A stretch of DNA of 64,000 nt, from the NCBI RefSeq assembly GCF_947179515.1, contig NC_067477.1:118183562-118247561 (forward strand). Direction: 5' to 3'. The stretch comes from Apodemus sylvaticus. Lineage: Eukaryota > Chordata > Mammalia > Rodentia > Muridae. The position numbers and the translations under genes are program-made. The notes under the pieces were generated by a model. The model was given only the letters and a program-made list of their open reading frames with translations, was not told the origin of the DNA and ran no database searches. Positions 37,501 to 50,262 of the stretch are shown piece by piece. How positions within the stretch are numbered: the stretch's first letter is position 1; each line of letters starts with the position of its first letter.

Positions 37501-38265
37501 AGTAAAAAAGGTTAAAATCAATCAGAAAAGTAGACATAAAACTCCCCTCTCTGAAGAGAATTATCTTTATTTGGAAAATAACTTTGAATGGATTGTTTGG
37601 AGTGTATAACAGAGCTGAAATCACATATGTATGTGTGTATGTGTGTAAGCATGCACGGGAATGATGAGAGGCAAAGAGAGAGGGCCAGTGAAGCCATCTT
37701 TGACATTGCTTCCTGGAGAGATGGTTGTAAATACAGAACAAGAAACACTGATATTGTTTGTATTTCTCTCATCTAAACTCCTCTATTCTTTCTCCCACTT
37801 CTCAAAATTCCCATATTAAACATACAGATTGCTTTGTATAAGTAGGCTTTATGGTGGACCTGGGAGGGATGGTCGAATTTCACTTCTGTATCAGATTGCA
37901 TGAAACATACATGGAATTGACACAAGTGAGACAGTCCACTGTCTGGTGAAGACAAAGAAACTACAGAAAAAAATCTAAATGGGAATTTTAGGCTTCCTTG
38001 AGATATAGAATTAGAGGTTCAAACTTATCTTTTAGGCATTGAAAGGAGACAGCCACTAGTTGACTCTTAAGTTACATTTGTATTGAAGAGGTATCAAAAG
38101 TTTTCACCCATGTATGGAAGACTTCAGCAGTTAGGAATATTCCTTGTGCTGACCACTGTTGGACCTCAAGTTTTCTGCTCTCTAGGTTCTAGATGCACAG
38201 ACCACCCATGTCAATAGTATATGAATGCAATACACAGGGGCTATGAAGACCCATGCAGCCAGACT
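37500..38265. other. Intronic sequence, nothing recognised
   Basis: No supported feature. Confidence 0.45.
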
Positions 38266-38267
38266 GC

Positions 38268-38425
38268 CTGAATTCATCTTACATCTGTATATACTCACTG
38301 TGTGACCTTTGTAAAAATAGTCTCTTATCTGTGCAATGTAAATAGAGTCCTCCCTTATAAAATTGTGAAGATTAAATAATTAATCTTGTGAAGGTTAAAT
38401 GATTAATACCTGCCAACTCACAGAC
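38268..38425 (-). mobile_element. MIR SINE relic
   Basis: cactgtgtgacctttgtaaa, ctcttatctgtgcaatgtaa, ttgtgaagattaaataatta follow MIR in reverse. The 3' part is doubled (gaagattaaat and gaaggttaaat). Confidence 0.6.
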
Positions 38426-38839
38426 AAGTACTGCAAGACCCAAACAATCGTTATTCATCTTCTTGTTAGAATCCAAAGTAATTTCACACTCGTGTGTCCT
38501 CGCAATACCGTCATAAACTATTCTTATCCCAGTCATAGAAGTGGAAACATTTATTTATTCATTCAATGAAAATGTAATGAACCAGTCAATGTCAGATGCT
38601 GGGGGTATGCCAATCACAGAATCAGCACAAAATTACATTGCCTCAATCTCCTTATCCTCTGCTTATTAACATGCTTCTAACTAGGGGGAAGGAATAAACA
38701 GCAGGGTTAGCTTGATGCGCTCAAGAATAAAATCAGTTCCATCTCACCCGGCTCCCTGCAGTTGAATGATCCTGTCAAGATATTCCTCAAGTTCTTAGAT
38801 TTTTTTCCCTCTGTGAAACAGGAATAATAATAGCATACA

Positions 38840-38990
38840 GGAGGAGAAAGAGAGGGAAACAAAGACAGAGACATAGAGACGAAGAGAGGAAAGGACACAC
38901 ACACACACACAGAATGTGTGAGAGCTAGAGAACATAACAGACAAACACAGAGAGAGATTGTGTGTATGTCTGTGTATCTGTGTGCCTGTG
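38840..38990. repeat. GA-rich, CA and GT microsatellite cluster
   Basis: GAGAGA-type units, a (CA)n run near 38897-38911 and a GT-rich run near 38958-38995. Confidence 0.8.
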
Positions 38991-39185
38991 TGTCTGCACA
39001 CATGTGAGGGCCAGGGGCCAGTGCTGCGTATCTCCTAGCTTTCTTTACCTTAGTTTTTGAATCAGGGTGTTCCCTTGAATCTACAACTCACGAAAAATTC
39101 ATCTTGAGTGTCTAGCCAGCAAACCCTAGAGACCCTCCTATCTCTACCTTCCAGGGTGGCATACTTGCTCAACAAGCACTTACTG
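38958..39185 (-). mobile_element. B3-type SINE, reverse
   Basis: GT run, acatgtgagggccaggggcc, gtatctcctagctttcttta and ctatctctaccttccagggt follow a reverse B3 order. Confidence 0.55.
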
Positions 39186-39189
39186 GCTG

Positions 39190-40376
39190 AACGATCCAAA
39201 ATTCCTGGAAAAATAGTTAGCACACAATAAACATCAATTGCTTCCATCTTATCACCATCTTATCGCCTGACTCTTGCAAGGAGCCAGGGAAGAATAGAGG
39301 GCGGTTAAGAACTTCTGGTTACCCAGGAAGCCATCCAACATGCATATTGCATGGGAGAAGTCAACGAGAGGAGAAATGGGTGAGCATCAGTGTCCACGAG
39401 AGCAGTATGATCTTCTCATCTGCCTCGAAGGTGGAAACGGAACTGCAGGTAAGGTGTGCCGAGGGGCTGGGCGTTGTCTTTCAGGAGCAGACATGTAACA
39501 TGGAAACAGTAGAATCCCAGAAGTCCCCAAAGGAAGAAAGGGCGCTTCAGTGCACTCCTGGCGACCCTTTTTTCTCTGGCCTCCTGATACCTGTCTTTAT
39601 TCGTTTTTGTTTTGTCCTGTTCTGTTTTTGTCACTGCTGTTTTCTCCTACACCTTTGTCTTTCTCACCCTACCTCCACTGCTCCTAGCCTTTGATGAGGA
39701 AAAGGGAAGACAAGTTAAGCTCTGACCCGAGAGCTAGGTGACTGACTGGCCTTCAGAGTTAGTCCAGATCTCTAAGATGATTCATCCCGAGAGTAGCTCC
39801 CAGAGGAGAAGTTGACCCTTCTCAAGAGTCATTACTTTTTTTGGTTTCTCTTCTTGGATATTTGTTCCCAGCTCCCCAAAGGAAACTGAGTGCATCTGAC
39901 ACAGGCTTCAATCTCTTCTTCATCTCAGTTAATGGCTAATCTGCAAATTCACCCAGCTCAGCTTGCATTGCATCTTCTAGACTAGTGTATAATTACTCTG
40001 CCTATAACTGGAAATCTATAGGCAGAGCCTGGGTTGGGTCTCAGGCCCCAGTGGAGAGCATCCAGGGCAAATTCTCTACATCTCCATTTTTCCAAAGCCT
40101 AAATGATCCACTTGATAAACAGTTTGAAGGCTTTTCCAATATGTTAAAAAAAATGGATTCTTCCTACAATAGCAACAATAAAAAGATGTGTAAGAAAAAA
40201 ACCACATTGGCAGAGAAGTGGAATAAAGGACACAGTAAGAAGAGGCCACAAGGAAAGGCAGAGAAGAACAGCCATGTGACAGGAAGGAAGAGAAATTAGG
40301 GGTAGGAAGGGTGTCTGTAAGGCTGTAATATTGATTCTGTTAGCATTTTATGTAATGGAGCCAAAGTTCCCAAACA

Positions 40377-40380
<4 letters not shown>
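39190..40380. other. Intronic sequence, nothing recognised
   Basis: A 104-codon plus-strand ORF at 39985-40299 is K/N-rich and matches nothing I know. Confidence 0.4.

Positions 40381-40416
<36 letters not shown>
40381..40416. repeat. (AC)n microsatellite
   Basis: Uninterrupted AC run. Confidence 0.96.
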
Positions 40417-40418
<2 letters not shown>

Positions 40419-40689
40419 CATGCGTCAAAACTAGTACATTTCCCATGTAAGTGTTCTGGAGTGGATTCCCAGAAATCCCTTTATATACTATAAATGTGAG
40501 AATGAGGTCTTCGTTTCATATGTGCTGCCGAATTGGTGGGGATTTATGAGGTGCAAAATTTCAGGGAGATTTCAGTTCATCACTGTAAGGAAGGCAGCCA
40601 GCAAAAGTTGTTCAGTCCCCAGCAGCAAGCATGTGTAGTATGTGTAGTAGTAGTATGGAAAGCACTGGACGGTATGAAGGGTATTATTA

Positions 40690-40845
40690 CCTTCATAGGT
40701 GCTCCCCTAGTGAACTCTGATCAGCAAGAACCCACCTTCTAAAGGCTCAGCAGCCTTTAAAATATCACGACAAGCTGGAAAGCAAGTATTAAAACCATGC
40801 ACCTATGAGACAGACTTCATATTCAAGCCATAACAGATGGGCTCG
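40690..40845 (-). mobile_element. LTR-like relic, reverse
   Basis: gaacccaccttctaaaggct, taaaaccatgcacctatgag and tattcaagccataacag resemble the reverse of a MaLR-type LTR 5' end. Weak match. Confidence 0.35.
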
Positions 40846-40849
40846 CTTA

Positions 40850-42040
40850 CAGGTTGGACAGGTAAGGATCCTTTGCTGATTTGTTTAATATCAGAGGTCT
40901 GGTCTCATCCATGAGAAACTAGCTGGTTCCCTGCCTTTCTGTGAATGTCAGCTCTTGATCTATAACACAGGGGCTTGAGTTCTCTCCAGTCCACTAACCC
41001 CTTAGGGGTCTCTCATAGACAGTGTGCCCAGGTTCTTGTCAGTTTGGAGTCACAGTGGAAGGCTCACCATGGAGATCCTAACCCATCTCGTAGCCCACTT
41101 TTCTAGGCAAAGGAGCCCACTTCTCCTGGGAGCAGGGATGTCAGTGGTTGATTCTTGCTTGCTGGGAGCCTCACCTCCTGATTTGCCATAGATCTGAAAA
41201 GCTGTCTATAAATGCTACATTTATTTCATTAAGCAACATTGTTCCCATCAGCCACTAATTCTCTTGTGTGTGCGGGTTTTTGAGCACCCCAATCACTGTT
41301 AACTGCTAACATCAGGATCCACGGTGAGCATGAGTGCTGGGTGGGAGGAGGGAACAGGAAACACGTAGTCACGAGTTGTGGCTAGGCATTCAAACTCCGT
41401 TTTCAACTTCACTGTTTTTTGTCAAGCTCTGAAGAGAAAGGAGAGGCTATTCTAAAGGACCGGAGACATTTGTATGTGACTTGAGATAATGAACTGTTCC
41501 TCCAATTTAATTTTTTTGAAAACCTTTATAATTCTGAATAATATACAAAAAATTAACAAACCACAACAGTCAAACAATACCATAAAAGTGGCCCAAAAAG
41601 AGTATTAAGCATATGGTTCATGTTTACATGTACTTTATGAGCTTCTTTGTCTTGGCCTATTCCAAGGGTGACCATGTAATAAATATTACATATGTGCATT
41701 ATGTATTATGTACTCCAGGTAATTAGGAAAATTTGTATCACTTAATCTACCCTAGAAAGTAAATATACCAGCACTAATATGTATGCTAAACAAATGGTCT
41801 CCACTGAACTTGCATTAATGCCTATCTTTACAGAGGACTATTATTCTTTAAGACCAGGTCAACTACGTGTGTATTTTATTCAAGCACATTTTTAGATTTA
41901 ACATTCTCATCTTTCAACAAGGACTGTACCAGGCCACTGTAGTCTTTCTGAAAGGATTATTCAACAGTATCTGGAAAATGCTTGTATTTCTCCAAGAAAG
42001 CTATGTGTTAGCTTCTTGTCATTATTTCAAATAGTTGAGG
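40850..42040. other. Intronic sequence, nothing secure
   Basis: AT-rich second half. A short palindrome (TGTAATA-AA-TATTACA) lies near 41674-41689. Confidence 0.4.
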
Positions 42041-42044
42041 CACA

Positions 42045-42325
42045 TCAGCTTATAGTGACATAAGGTTTATTAGTGCTCATACTTTGGGGAGTTTCAGTCC
42101 TTGATTGGGTCTGGGGTGGGGCAGCTGATAGGGAGTGGTTGAACAAAACCATTTACCTTATAGCTAGAATGTATGTGTGTTGAGGGGTATCCTACAGTTC
42201 CCTTGAGTTGACCCACTAGCCCCTCCTGCTAAGGTTTCTACACCTTTCAGTAATGCCCAGCTGGAAAACAAGCATGGGCCTTTGAGAACATTCAAGATCC
42301 TAACTGAAACACAGCAGGACATATT
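42045..42325 (-). mobile_element. LTR-like relic, reverse
   Basis: aaggtttattagtgctcata, cactagcccctcctgctaag, cagtaatgcccagctggaaa and atgggcctttgagaacattc follow a diverged LTR-type repeat in reverse. Confidence 0.45.
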
Positions 42326-42774
42326 TAGGGACTGAAATTTCCCAATAGTACAAAGAATCCCAAATGGGCACATTTTTGTGGAGGTGGGAAATTCATGTGA
42401 GCCTGGAGAGGTTAGGCAATCCTACAAGAGCTCCGAAATGGTCAATGAGATAGACATCTGCATGAGCCTAGTCTAGGACTTGACCACATCTGCAGTACAG
42501 TGCTCACAGCAGCTGTCCACTCTGCTCTTCCTGCACAGAAGCAGAGGCATGCTACTTTGAAACAATGACATCTTTTTTGCTATTGTAAAATTTCTGTCTT
42601 TTATCCTGGCTTGCACAGTGGACAAGAGAAGAGCAAAATGTTTTGGAAACTCATTCTTTTAGTTTTGTTTCCTATACAGCTTTGTAGTTGGCCTCCTTTG
42701 CTGTTCCCAGAATAGGATATGCTTATGGCCTACAGAGACACCAGTCATCCCTCCAGCTGTTCAGCTGACCGAGA

Positions 42775-42995
42775 CAGATGCTCAGCCCAGCAACTGACCT
42801 GAAGTGACTGGCAAAAATTAATTAACTTGCTGTGGAACTAATAATGAGCTGCTGGTTTGTGTTTTCCTTCCCTAACACCAGTTGCCAAAGAGTTTTTCAT
42901 TAGCGGGCTGAATGCTTCCTTTGTAACCAGAACAGCCTCATTAGTTACAGGCCCATCATGGCCAGAGAGCCAGACAACCAATCATTGTCTCCTTT
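42775..42995. promoter_or_regulatory. Candidate conserved non-coding element
   Basis: Single-copy-looking, AT-rich, with clustered homeodomain-like words: aaaattaattaact, aataatgagct, ttcattagcggg, cctcattagttac and ccaatcattg. No repeat match. The call is inference from composition only. Confidence 0.3.
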
Positions 42996-43433
42996 TCAGC
43001 CACCGTGACCTAACTTGTCATCTTTCATTGTCTCCCCTGGAAGACTTTCTCTCTTCCCGTGACATTCTTCATCTTTTCTGTAATGTCTCTTTCTGAAATG
43101 ACTTTCAAATATACCTACTTACACACCCTCTACTTTGTCTTATGTTGGTTGGCAGAAGAACTGATCTGTGTTCATGGCCCAGGCATTTTATTGGAAAGAA
43201 AACTGTCATGTCTACCCAATAACTCTACTCCCAACTTCCCTAGCTTGTTCATCTCCGGGCCTATGGATGGTGGTTTTCCGTTTTAAGTCTAGCTCTGGTC
43301 TGTTTCACATAGGCACATCAATTTCATAGCATGGCTCTGGGCTCCACAACGATCCTACCTGTTTCCCACATAAGGTCTAGGAAGCTAAGGAAAGTATCAT
43401 ACTTACAGTCATACATGTATTAAAGGTTACAAC

Positions 43434-43718
43434 TAAGGCTGAAGAGAAGGCTCAGTCGGTAAAACATATGTTCAAACATGAAGAACCTATGCGAAAAGCT
43501 GTACCTGGTCACACAGGTGACTATCCCAGGTTTCTAGAGGCCTGGAGGCAGAAGAGCTTGCTGGCCAGCCAGTCTATGCAAATCAGTGAACTCCAGGTTC
43601 AGAGACAGATCCCATCTCAGAACATAATGTAGAAACATGTTGAGAAAGATTTCTTCTATATGTGGCTAGCACATACATATGCAAGTGTGCATATGCACAT
43701 GTTAGCATGCGTGCACAT

Positions 43719-43758
<40 letters not shown>

Positions 43759-43760
43759 AC
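43434..43760 (+). mobile_element. B3-type SINE ending in CA repeat
   Basis: gctgaagagaaggctcagtc, ggtaaaacatatgttcaaac, cttgctggccagccagtcta and gttcagagacagatcccatc follow B3. It ends in a CA run at 43717-43756. Confidence 0.72.
43717..43756. repeat. (CA)n microsatellite
   Basis: Uninterrupted CA run at the SINE 3' end. Confidence 0.96.
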
Positions 43761-43977
43761 TGTAACCAGGACTTTCAGCTCGACATAAACTACCTTCTCT
43801 GATACAACCCTAATTGTCCTTTGCTCTGCCATATCATTATCCAGTTTATATATTCCATTGTCTTCATTTCCTCTCACATTAGCACTGTTGCTACTTTATC
43901 ATTTGGGGCCTAGCCGATTGCTTATTGATTATCTTAAATCCACCAACACGTGGATGGAGGGCCAGAGGCACTGGATT

Positions 43978-45021
43978 TTCTTTTTTTTTTTTTTTTCATT
44001 TTTTTTATTCGATATATTTTTATTTACATTTCAAATGATTTCCCCTTTTCTAGCCCCCCACTCCCCGAAAGTCCCATAAGCCCCCTTCTCTCCCCCTGTC
44101 CTCCCACCCACCCCTTCCCACTTCCCCGTTCTGGTTTTGCCCTATACTGCTTCACTGAGTCTTTCCAGAACAAGGGGCCACTCCTCCTTTCTTCTTGTAC
44201 CTCATTTGATGTGTGGATTATGTTTGGGGTATTCCAGTTTTCTAGGTTAATATCCACTTATTAGTGAGTGCATACCATGCGTCACCTTTTGAGTCTGGGT
44301 TACCTCACTTAGTATGATGTTTTCTAGCTCCATCCATTTGCCTAAGAATTTCATGAATTCATTGTTTCTAATGGCTGAATAGTACTCCATTGTGTAGATA
44401 TACCACATTTTTTGCATCCACTCTTCTGTTGAGGGATACCTGGGTTCTTTCCAGCATCTGGCAATTATAAATAGGGCTGCTATGAACATAGTAGAGCATG
44501 TATCCTTATTACATGGTGGGGAATCCTCTGGGTATATGCCCAGGAGTGGTATAGCAGGATCTTCTGGAAGTGTGGTGCCCAGTTTTCGGAGGAACCGCCA
44601 GACTGATTTCCAGAGTGGTTGTACCAATTTGCAACCCCACCAGCAGTGGAGGAGTGTTCCTTTTTCTCCACACCCTCTCCAACACCTGCTGTCTCCTGAA
44701 TTTTTAATCTTAGCCATTCTGACTGGTGTAAGGTGAAATCTCAGGGTTGTTTTGATTTGCATTTCCCTAATGACTAATGAAGTTGAGCATTTTTTAAGAT
44801 GCTTCTCCGCCATCCGAAGTTCTTCAGGTGAGAATTCTTTGTTTAACTCTGTACCCCATTTTTAATAGGGTTGTTTGGTTTTCTGGAGTCTAACTTGAGT
44901 TCTTTATATATATATATATTGGATATTAGCCCTCTATCTGATGTAGGATTGGTGAAGATCTTTTCCCAATTTGTTGGTTGCCGATTTATCCTTTTGATGG
45001 TGTCCTTTGCCTTACAGAAAC
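43978..45021 (-). mobile_element. 5'-truncated L1: ORF2 C-terminus, 3' UTR and poly(A), reverse
   Basis: A T-run (the reversed poly(A)) is followed by the rodent L1 3' UTR and, on the minus strand, a 188-codon open reading frame (44247-44813) that belongs to the ORF2 C-terminus (SRCWRGCGEKG; YSTEEWMQK; YYSAIRNNEFM). It is then continued in another frame to about 45021, where the L1 match stops. The long open frame shows it is younger than the other L1 copies here. Confidence 0.9.
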
Positions 45022-45187
45022 ACCTGCACTTCGGCTCATTCCCCACTGGAATTCCGCAGATCTCCTTTAAGCTGTAGCTGATCAACTGATGCTTTAGTCC
45101 TCTGTAAAGCTGTTGTGGAGTTGCTTAGTGAGAAAGAGAAAGTGAGGGATCGGTGACGTAGACACCACGTTACATACGTGTGTGTAC

Positions 45188-45212
45188 ACACACACACACA
45201 TACACACACACA
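45188..45212. repeat. (CA)n with one interruption
   Basis: Two CA runs separated by ATA. Confidence 0.9.
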
Positions 45213-45459
45213 GAGGGGGGAGAGCATTTGCTGGCATGGCAGTGGTCCTCATTAGCACATTAGCATGTGTCAGGACACAGGCAAATGCTTGGAGCATTGA
45301 GAGATCTGAGCTTTAGCTCAGCTTTCTCTCCAAGTTGCTTAACGCCATGCTTTAGCACAGGCTACCGAATCTCTACACTTTACCGCTTTTTCTCTTACAA
45401 AATACATTTAAAACTTTACAACTGTTCAAAAGCAGTCTTTGTCAATTTACATCAAAATT

Positions 45460-46570
45460 TTAAAACATAATTCCATCCCTTTCTGCTCCCGTTCCTCCCT
45501 CCAGCCCTTCCCATGTCCCCTCCCTCCAATCCCTGCCATATCTCCCCTCACTCCTTTTCAAAGTGATACCCTCTTTTTCTTTGATTATTATTGTCACATA
45601 CATTATATATATATTCATATATAGAAGGTTATATAAATACAATCTGCTGAATCCATTTTCTGTTGCTTATGTGTGTATGATTTTAGGGTTGCCCACTTTG
45701 AGGTGAAGGCCATTTAGGAGGCTCATCCCTGGGAGACACTAGTTCTGTTCTTTCAACAGTCATTAGTTATCTGTAGTTCTTTGGCCTTTTTTTCTTCCAA
45801 GTTAGCATATCTATTGGCATTGTTTTCATTGTTCAGGCCTTATTTAGTAGCCATATTATTGAGGTGCCATCGGTGTATTTTCCCTGTTATCTCTAGGAGA
45901 CCATCTAATCTCACAGTAGGTTTCCTGTTCCTCTGGCTCTTATGATTGTACTATCACTTTTTCTGTAATGTTCCCCAAGACTTTGGTACAGGAGTTGTAT
46001 TTTAGATCCGTTCAGTGGGACGGACTGGGTCCCCGTGACCAATTGATTTCTGTATTATGACCAATTTTGAGTTCCTGTAATTGTCTTCTTTTGCTTCAAA
46101 GAGAAGATTCTTTGGCCAGGGAGAAAGCTATACTTAATAGGTATATATAATGATACATTTTACAATGCAGTTAAATATTATAGTGCTATAGTAAGGTAGT
46201 AATAGTAGGTTCTCTTCTAAAATCCATGGCTTCTTTAGTTTCAGGTAGTTAACTAGGTTGTTAATGCCAGATGCTATTTCCACTCCGTTTTTTTCTATTT
46301 CCACTCCTGTTGAGGCTAATTAGACACTGTTGGTTACCACCAAAATGTGGGTGCCATTATTGTACCTTTAGGGGTATCTTGCTATGTTCGTTATTATTGT
46401 GGTTCATAGGTGTCACAGCTAGATAAGCAGCTGACACAGAGCCTTCTGGTACTATGAAAACTGAACTAAAGGAAGGAGGTTTTCAGTTGAATCCTCCAGG
46501 TTTTATGTCCAAAGTGTGAGGTGTCTTCAACAATAGGGACTTAACTTTAACCTCTCTGAGAAGCAACCAA
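45460..46570 (-). mobile_element. Lx-type L1 3' UTR, reverse
   Basis: The order ccatccctttctgctcccg, ggctcatccctgggagacac, atctgtagttctttggcc, ctctaggagaccatctaatc, gttggttaccaccaaaatgt, attgtggttcataggtgtca and tcttcaacaatagggactta matches the long rodent Lx 3' UTR in reverse. Confidence 0.75.
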
Positions 46571-46714
46571 GGACAATACCCTATGTTGTTTTGGAGTCAC
46601 TTCAACAACCCAAACCAACAACTTGAATAAAGAATTCTCGTGGCTGTTACTTGGATTTTTGATAGTCCATGGCTCTTTTGAGGAGTATTTTCAGTTCAAG
46701 TGGCACACTTTAAA

Positions 46715-46860
46715 ATACATACACACACACACACACACACACATACACATTTGTATATATACACTTAAAACATGTATGTTTGTATGTAATGCATATAAAC
46801 ATATATGTAAATATATGAATACACATATACTTATTTATGTGTTACATATAATTATAGGTA
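46715..46860. repeat. (CA)n and TA/CATA-rich tract
   Basis: A CA run at about 46720-46752 is followed by atgtatg- and atatac-type units. Confidence 0.85.
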
Positions 46861-46919
46861 AATATACAATGATATGATTCCTTGATGCATTATCAAACAT
46901 CCTTAGAGTTATTTATCCC

Positions 46920-47160
46920 TACAACTTTATCTCTAAAATAAGTTGAGACTTTGTAGCTCCTTAGGGTGATGGAGTCCTTGAGGCTGAGGACCAGAGGGTG
47001 ATCCTCTTACCTTATGTGCCCTCTAAGGAGTCTTTGTAGCACAACCTGAACTCAGTTTGGGTTCAATCTGAGGCCTCAAGCACTTAACGAGTTCCATGGA
47101 ATCTTCACAGGAAGGTATTATTGGTAATGTGTGAGCTCATTAAAAACTACCATCAATATC
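46920..47160. other. Intronic sequence, nothing recognised
   Basis: No supported feature. Confidence 0.4.
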
Positions 47161-47650
47161 CTTCTTAGTGCCCAAGTACATGGCTTGGGGAAGCTCCCAT
47201 AGGAAGCCTGTCTTTCATCACTCTATTGAACTGCATATTGTGATTGTCCCTAAATCATAAAGCTTTAACCTTGCAATCAGGTCTTCAAAACATATAGTTC
47301 CAAGCTTCTCCAGAGTCCCAGTTTATTCTGGCAGCCATTTACAATCCATAGGCATTTCTGTAGCATCTGGGCACTGGCAACTTTCCATCTACAGGGAACT
47401 GTGGGATCTTGGTGTCACCAGGATCCATGTAGATCTTGGAGATTTATAAATGAGAGATGGACATGGCTTTTTATTGGTGGTGTTTGCATCTTCCTGATAG
47501 TTATTTTTGTGCATTTCTTTGATTTCTGTTCCTGAAAGCCAATAACTGGTCTTTGGCAGCTCAGATCCACTCGGCTTGTTAAAGAGTTCTCTTGTGGATG
47601 GAACAAAGGGGCTTGTTTTCTTAGCCCACAATGAGCCAGCCATGACAGGG
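47160..47650 (-). pseudogene. Candidate retrocopy of an unrecognised gene
   Basis: On the minus strand an ORF of 84 codons (47389-47643) starts in a fair context (tgtcATGg). It reads like ordinary protein (MAGSLWAKK..., then NKPSGSELPKTSYWL). After a single frame change the following sequence again reads protein-like (DPGDTKIPQFPVDGKLPV). I do not recognise the family. No poly(A) tail is seen at its 3' end. It may equally be chance or part of an old repeat. Confidence 0.3.
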
Positions 47651-47724
47651 CAGCCAGTTCATCATCCTTTCTTTATTAACAGATGTCAGAGTAATTGATG
47701 AAGTCTTTTTTTTTTTCAACCTCC

Positions 47725-48330
47725 AGTATATTTTTTAAATGGATTGATTCTGGGGCATTTCAGTTCATTTACTGACAATGTCTTAAGGATAGAATCTGAC
47801 TATAATCAATTTTCATTATCATTGTGTAGCTAATAGGGCTAAAAATAAGAACTCTTAATCTGCTATGGTGTGATTGATTACTCAAGAAGGATATGGAAAT
47901 AATGTCATTTAATATGCCCAGAATGTTACATTAGACCTTTGAAATTTTCATCTTCAAAACATACCACTTCCTGTAGTGTTCTGTCCACTGTGAAACAACA
48001 CGGGAGGGACTCACAGCATTACCTTTCTGTAGCTCCAAGCCTCAGTGGGCAGTGTCTACGGTCAGGACTCAGGTGCTCTTCCACCCATCAAGCTCGTGGC
48101 CCCAGCTTTCTTCTTCATGGATTCCTTCCATCCTTGTTTTACTTTAAAACATTTTTATTTTGGCACACTCAAAGCATCTTCCTAGACCACATTCCTCCAT
48201 GGACCAAAAGTAGATTTATAGGATATGGGAACTACTGAAGCATTCATAAGACAGTAAAGACAGAAGCAAAGATTATGTGGCTCATAAGCAAAGTACTGGA
48301 TGGAAAAAGACCCATTGTGTCTAGGCCTAC
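47725..48330. other. Intronic sequence, nothing recognised
   Basis: A T13 run at about 47707-47719 lies just to the left. Confidence 0.4.
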
Positions 48331-48334
48331 TGCT

Positions 48335-48445
48335 TCTCTGTCATCTAAGCCAAGTCCTAGTTTGTGGGCCTCAGTTTCCCCCTCTTAAAAACAGCTACCC
48401 AGTGTATTTCAGAGGGCTATTAGAAGATGCTAGTGAGATTCTAAG
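48335..48445 (-). mobile_element. MIR relic
   Basis: gggcctcagtttccccctc, then cagagggctattagaagatg follows MIR in reverse. Confidence 0.5.
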
Positions 48446-50262
48446 CACAGATGTGCTTCAACTATAAAATCTTACCTATTGTTGCTACTGTTCTTTCTCT
48501 TACTCCTTTTCTGTTCATTTTGTATCACCTGTTTCTCAACCTTATATTGTTCCCAGGGATTTTATGTTCTGATAAAACTTTAGATAGCTTTGTATTTGCA
48601 AACCATTTATCAAGATGCCATCTATGTCTGACCCTCTGAGAGAATCTGGGATTTTCAATGGTTTTAACACTTTCATGGGTCACTTATGACTAGGACCTAT
48701 TTATAAACAAAACACAATTAGCGAATGTTTAAACTAGGTAAGCTAGATATACAGTCATGATTTAAGCTAAAGTCTTACTCTAGGTCATTGTCCTTCAAGA
48801 AGTCTCAAAGTTGACTATTAGGTCAAATTAAAAGACAAGATGTGATAGACTCAATAATAGCCCAAGTAAGAAGTAGAAAGAGTCCCAATTGGTTAAAGGT
48901 GATGGCCTTCTTTAGTATTTGCGTGTCTTGTGGCTTTCAACATGTCCAAGACCTTTTGTTAGGGAAGAGTGTGGCTCACAGGGGACACTCCCAACAGTCC
49001 CTCCTCTATCTTTAAATTGTTGTACAAAGAGAACTTCTTACCACTTCATTAGCAAACCCTGATCACTGTTGCATTTTACCACAGTAAAACCCTAAGCCAG
49101 GAGTTCCCAGCCCGACTATGCCTGATGCATGGGGGAGCTACAATAAGGGAACTCAAAATTAATCTGTGGGTGACAAAGATCTGATTCCTCTAGGTGTTAT
49201 AATTTCTAGGCATACATATAATAGCAAATAAAATACAAATTCATTTAAGAACACCACTAAATTTATAGGACACTGGATGCTCTCTTAATTAACCTTTGCT
49301 TTACCAAGTCATTGCATTAGCTGTGTCTTTATAAAGCATCTTGATTGATGTCTACAACAGCCTGTACTCTGGAGGTCAACCGGCATACTGTAGCACACTG
49401 CACATGCTGCTGCCAACGCTTGCGACGTTAGCTTCCCCGGGAGTCCCTGGTATTTATTCTAAAAAATATTTGTGGTAATTACAAAATCCAAGTGCAAAGC
49501 AAGATGAGAGCTATGATTTCTCTGAAAATCCAGTTGAACGCTTTGGGAAGATTCGAGAAAGATAAAGCATTAAAAGAGAAGTTACCGCTGGATAAGGCAA
49601 GGTCACCTGAGAACAGCTCTTAAGGCTGTCAATACAAAATATCCAGGACACAGATGACATGTCCTCCAGTGTGGATATGACTTCAGAGTAGCATGTATAC
49701 ACGCAAGCCCTTGATAGGATATGAGATGGCTGCAAAAGTCGGAGCCGGAGAAGGAAATCTCAAAGACCTCCAAGAAGACTCCATTGAAAATGATCTCAGA
49801 ATCACTATTCTGGGTTTGTAGTTCCCTTTACATAAGCTCCAGCTGGAAATCATAAGAAATGCACCAAGATCATGGTAAATATAAGAAAAGTGACAGACGT
49901 GCAAGGGACATAAGACTTGCACTTGGACCTAAATCAAAACTTTGGTGCATAATACCCATGTTGGAGTTATGTAGTTAAAATAAAATGCTTAAGTCTACTA
50001 TTTTATAATTCTCTCAGTCACCTGGTAGTCTTAGGAACTCCATCTTGGGCTTGTGTTCAAGGTTAGTCCATCTTGTTTCTTGTGCTTATGGTGGATGGTA
50101 CCACGTGGTTGAGCCAGCAATAGTCAAATGACAGCTGCTGCCTAACCGAGAAGTGATTCAGATGGGTAAAGTCAGGAAGTTATACGGAAACTTTGTTATT
50201 GCTATTGTTTTAGGTGACATCCAGTTATCTTTTAACTGAGTACAGGGCTATGTGATGTCATC
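48445..50262. other. Intronic sequence, nothing secure
   Basis: 49270-49420 is single-copy-looking with ttaattaacctttgc. No repeat or gene was recognised. Confidence 0.4.

Noticed and set aside
39985..40299. 104-codon K/N-rich ORF
   Set aside because: The composition follows local A-richness. No domain, no splice sites and no match recognised.
44247..44813. 188-codon minus-strand ORF
   Set aside because: It is the C-terminal part of L1 ORF2 in a truncated copy, listed as a mobile element rather than a host gene.
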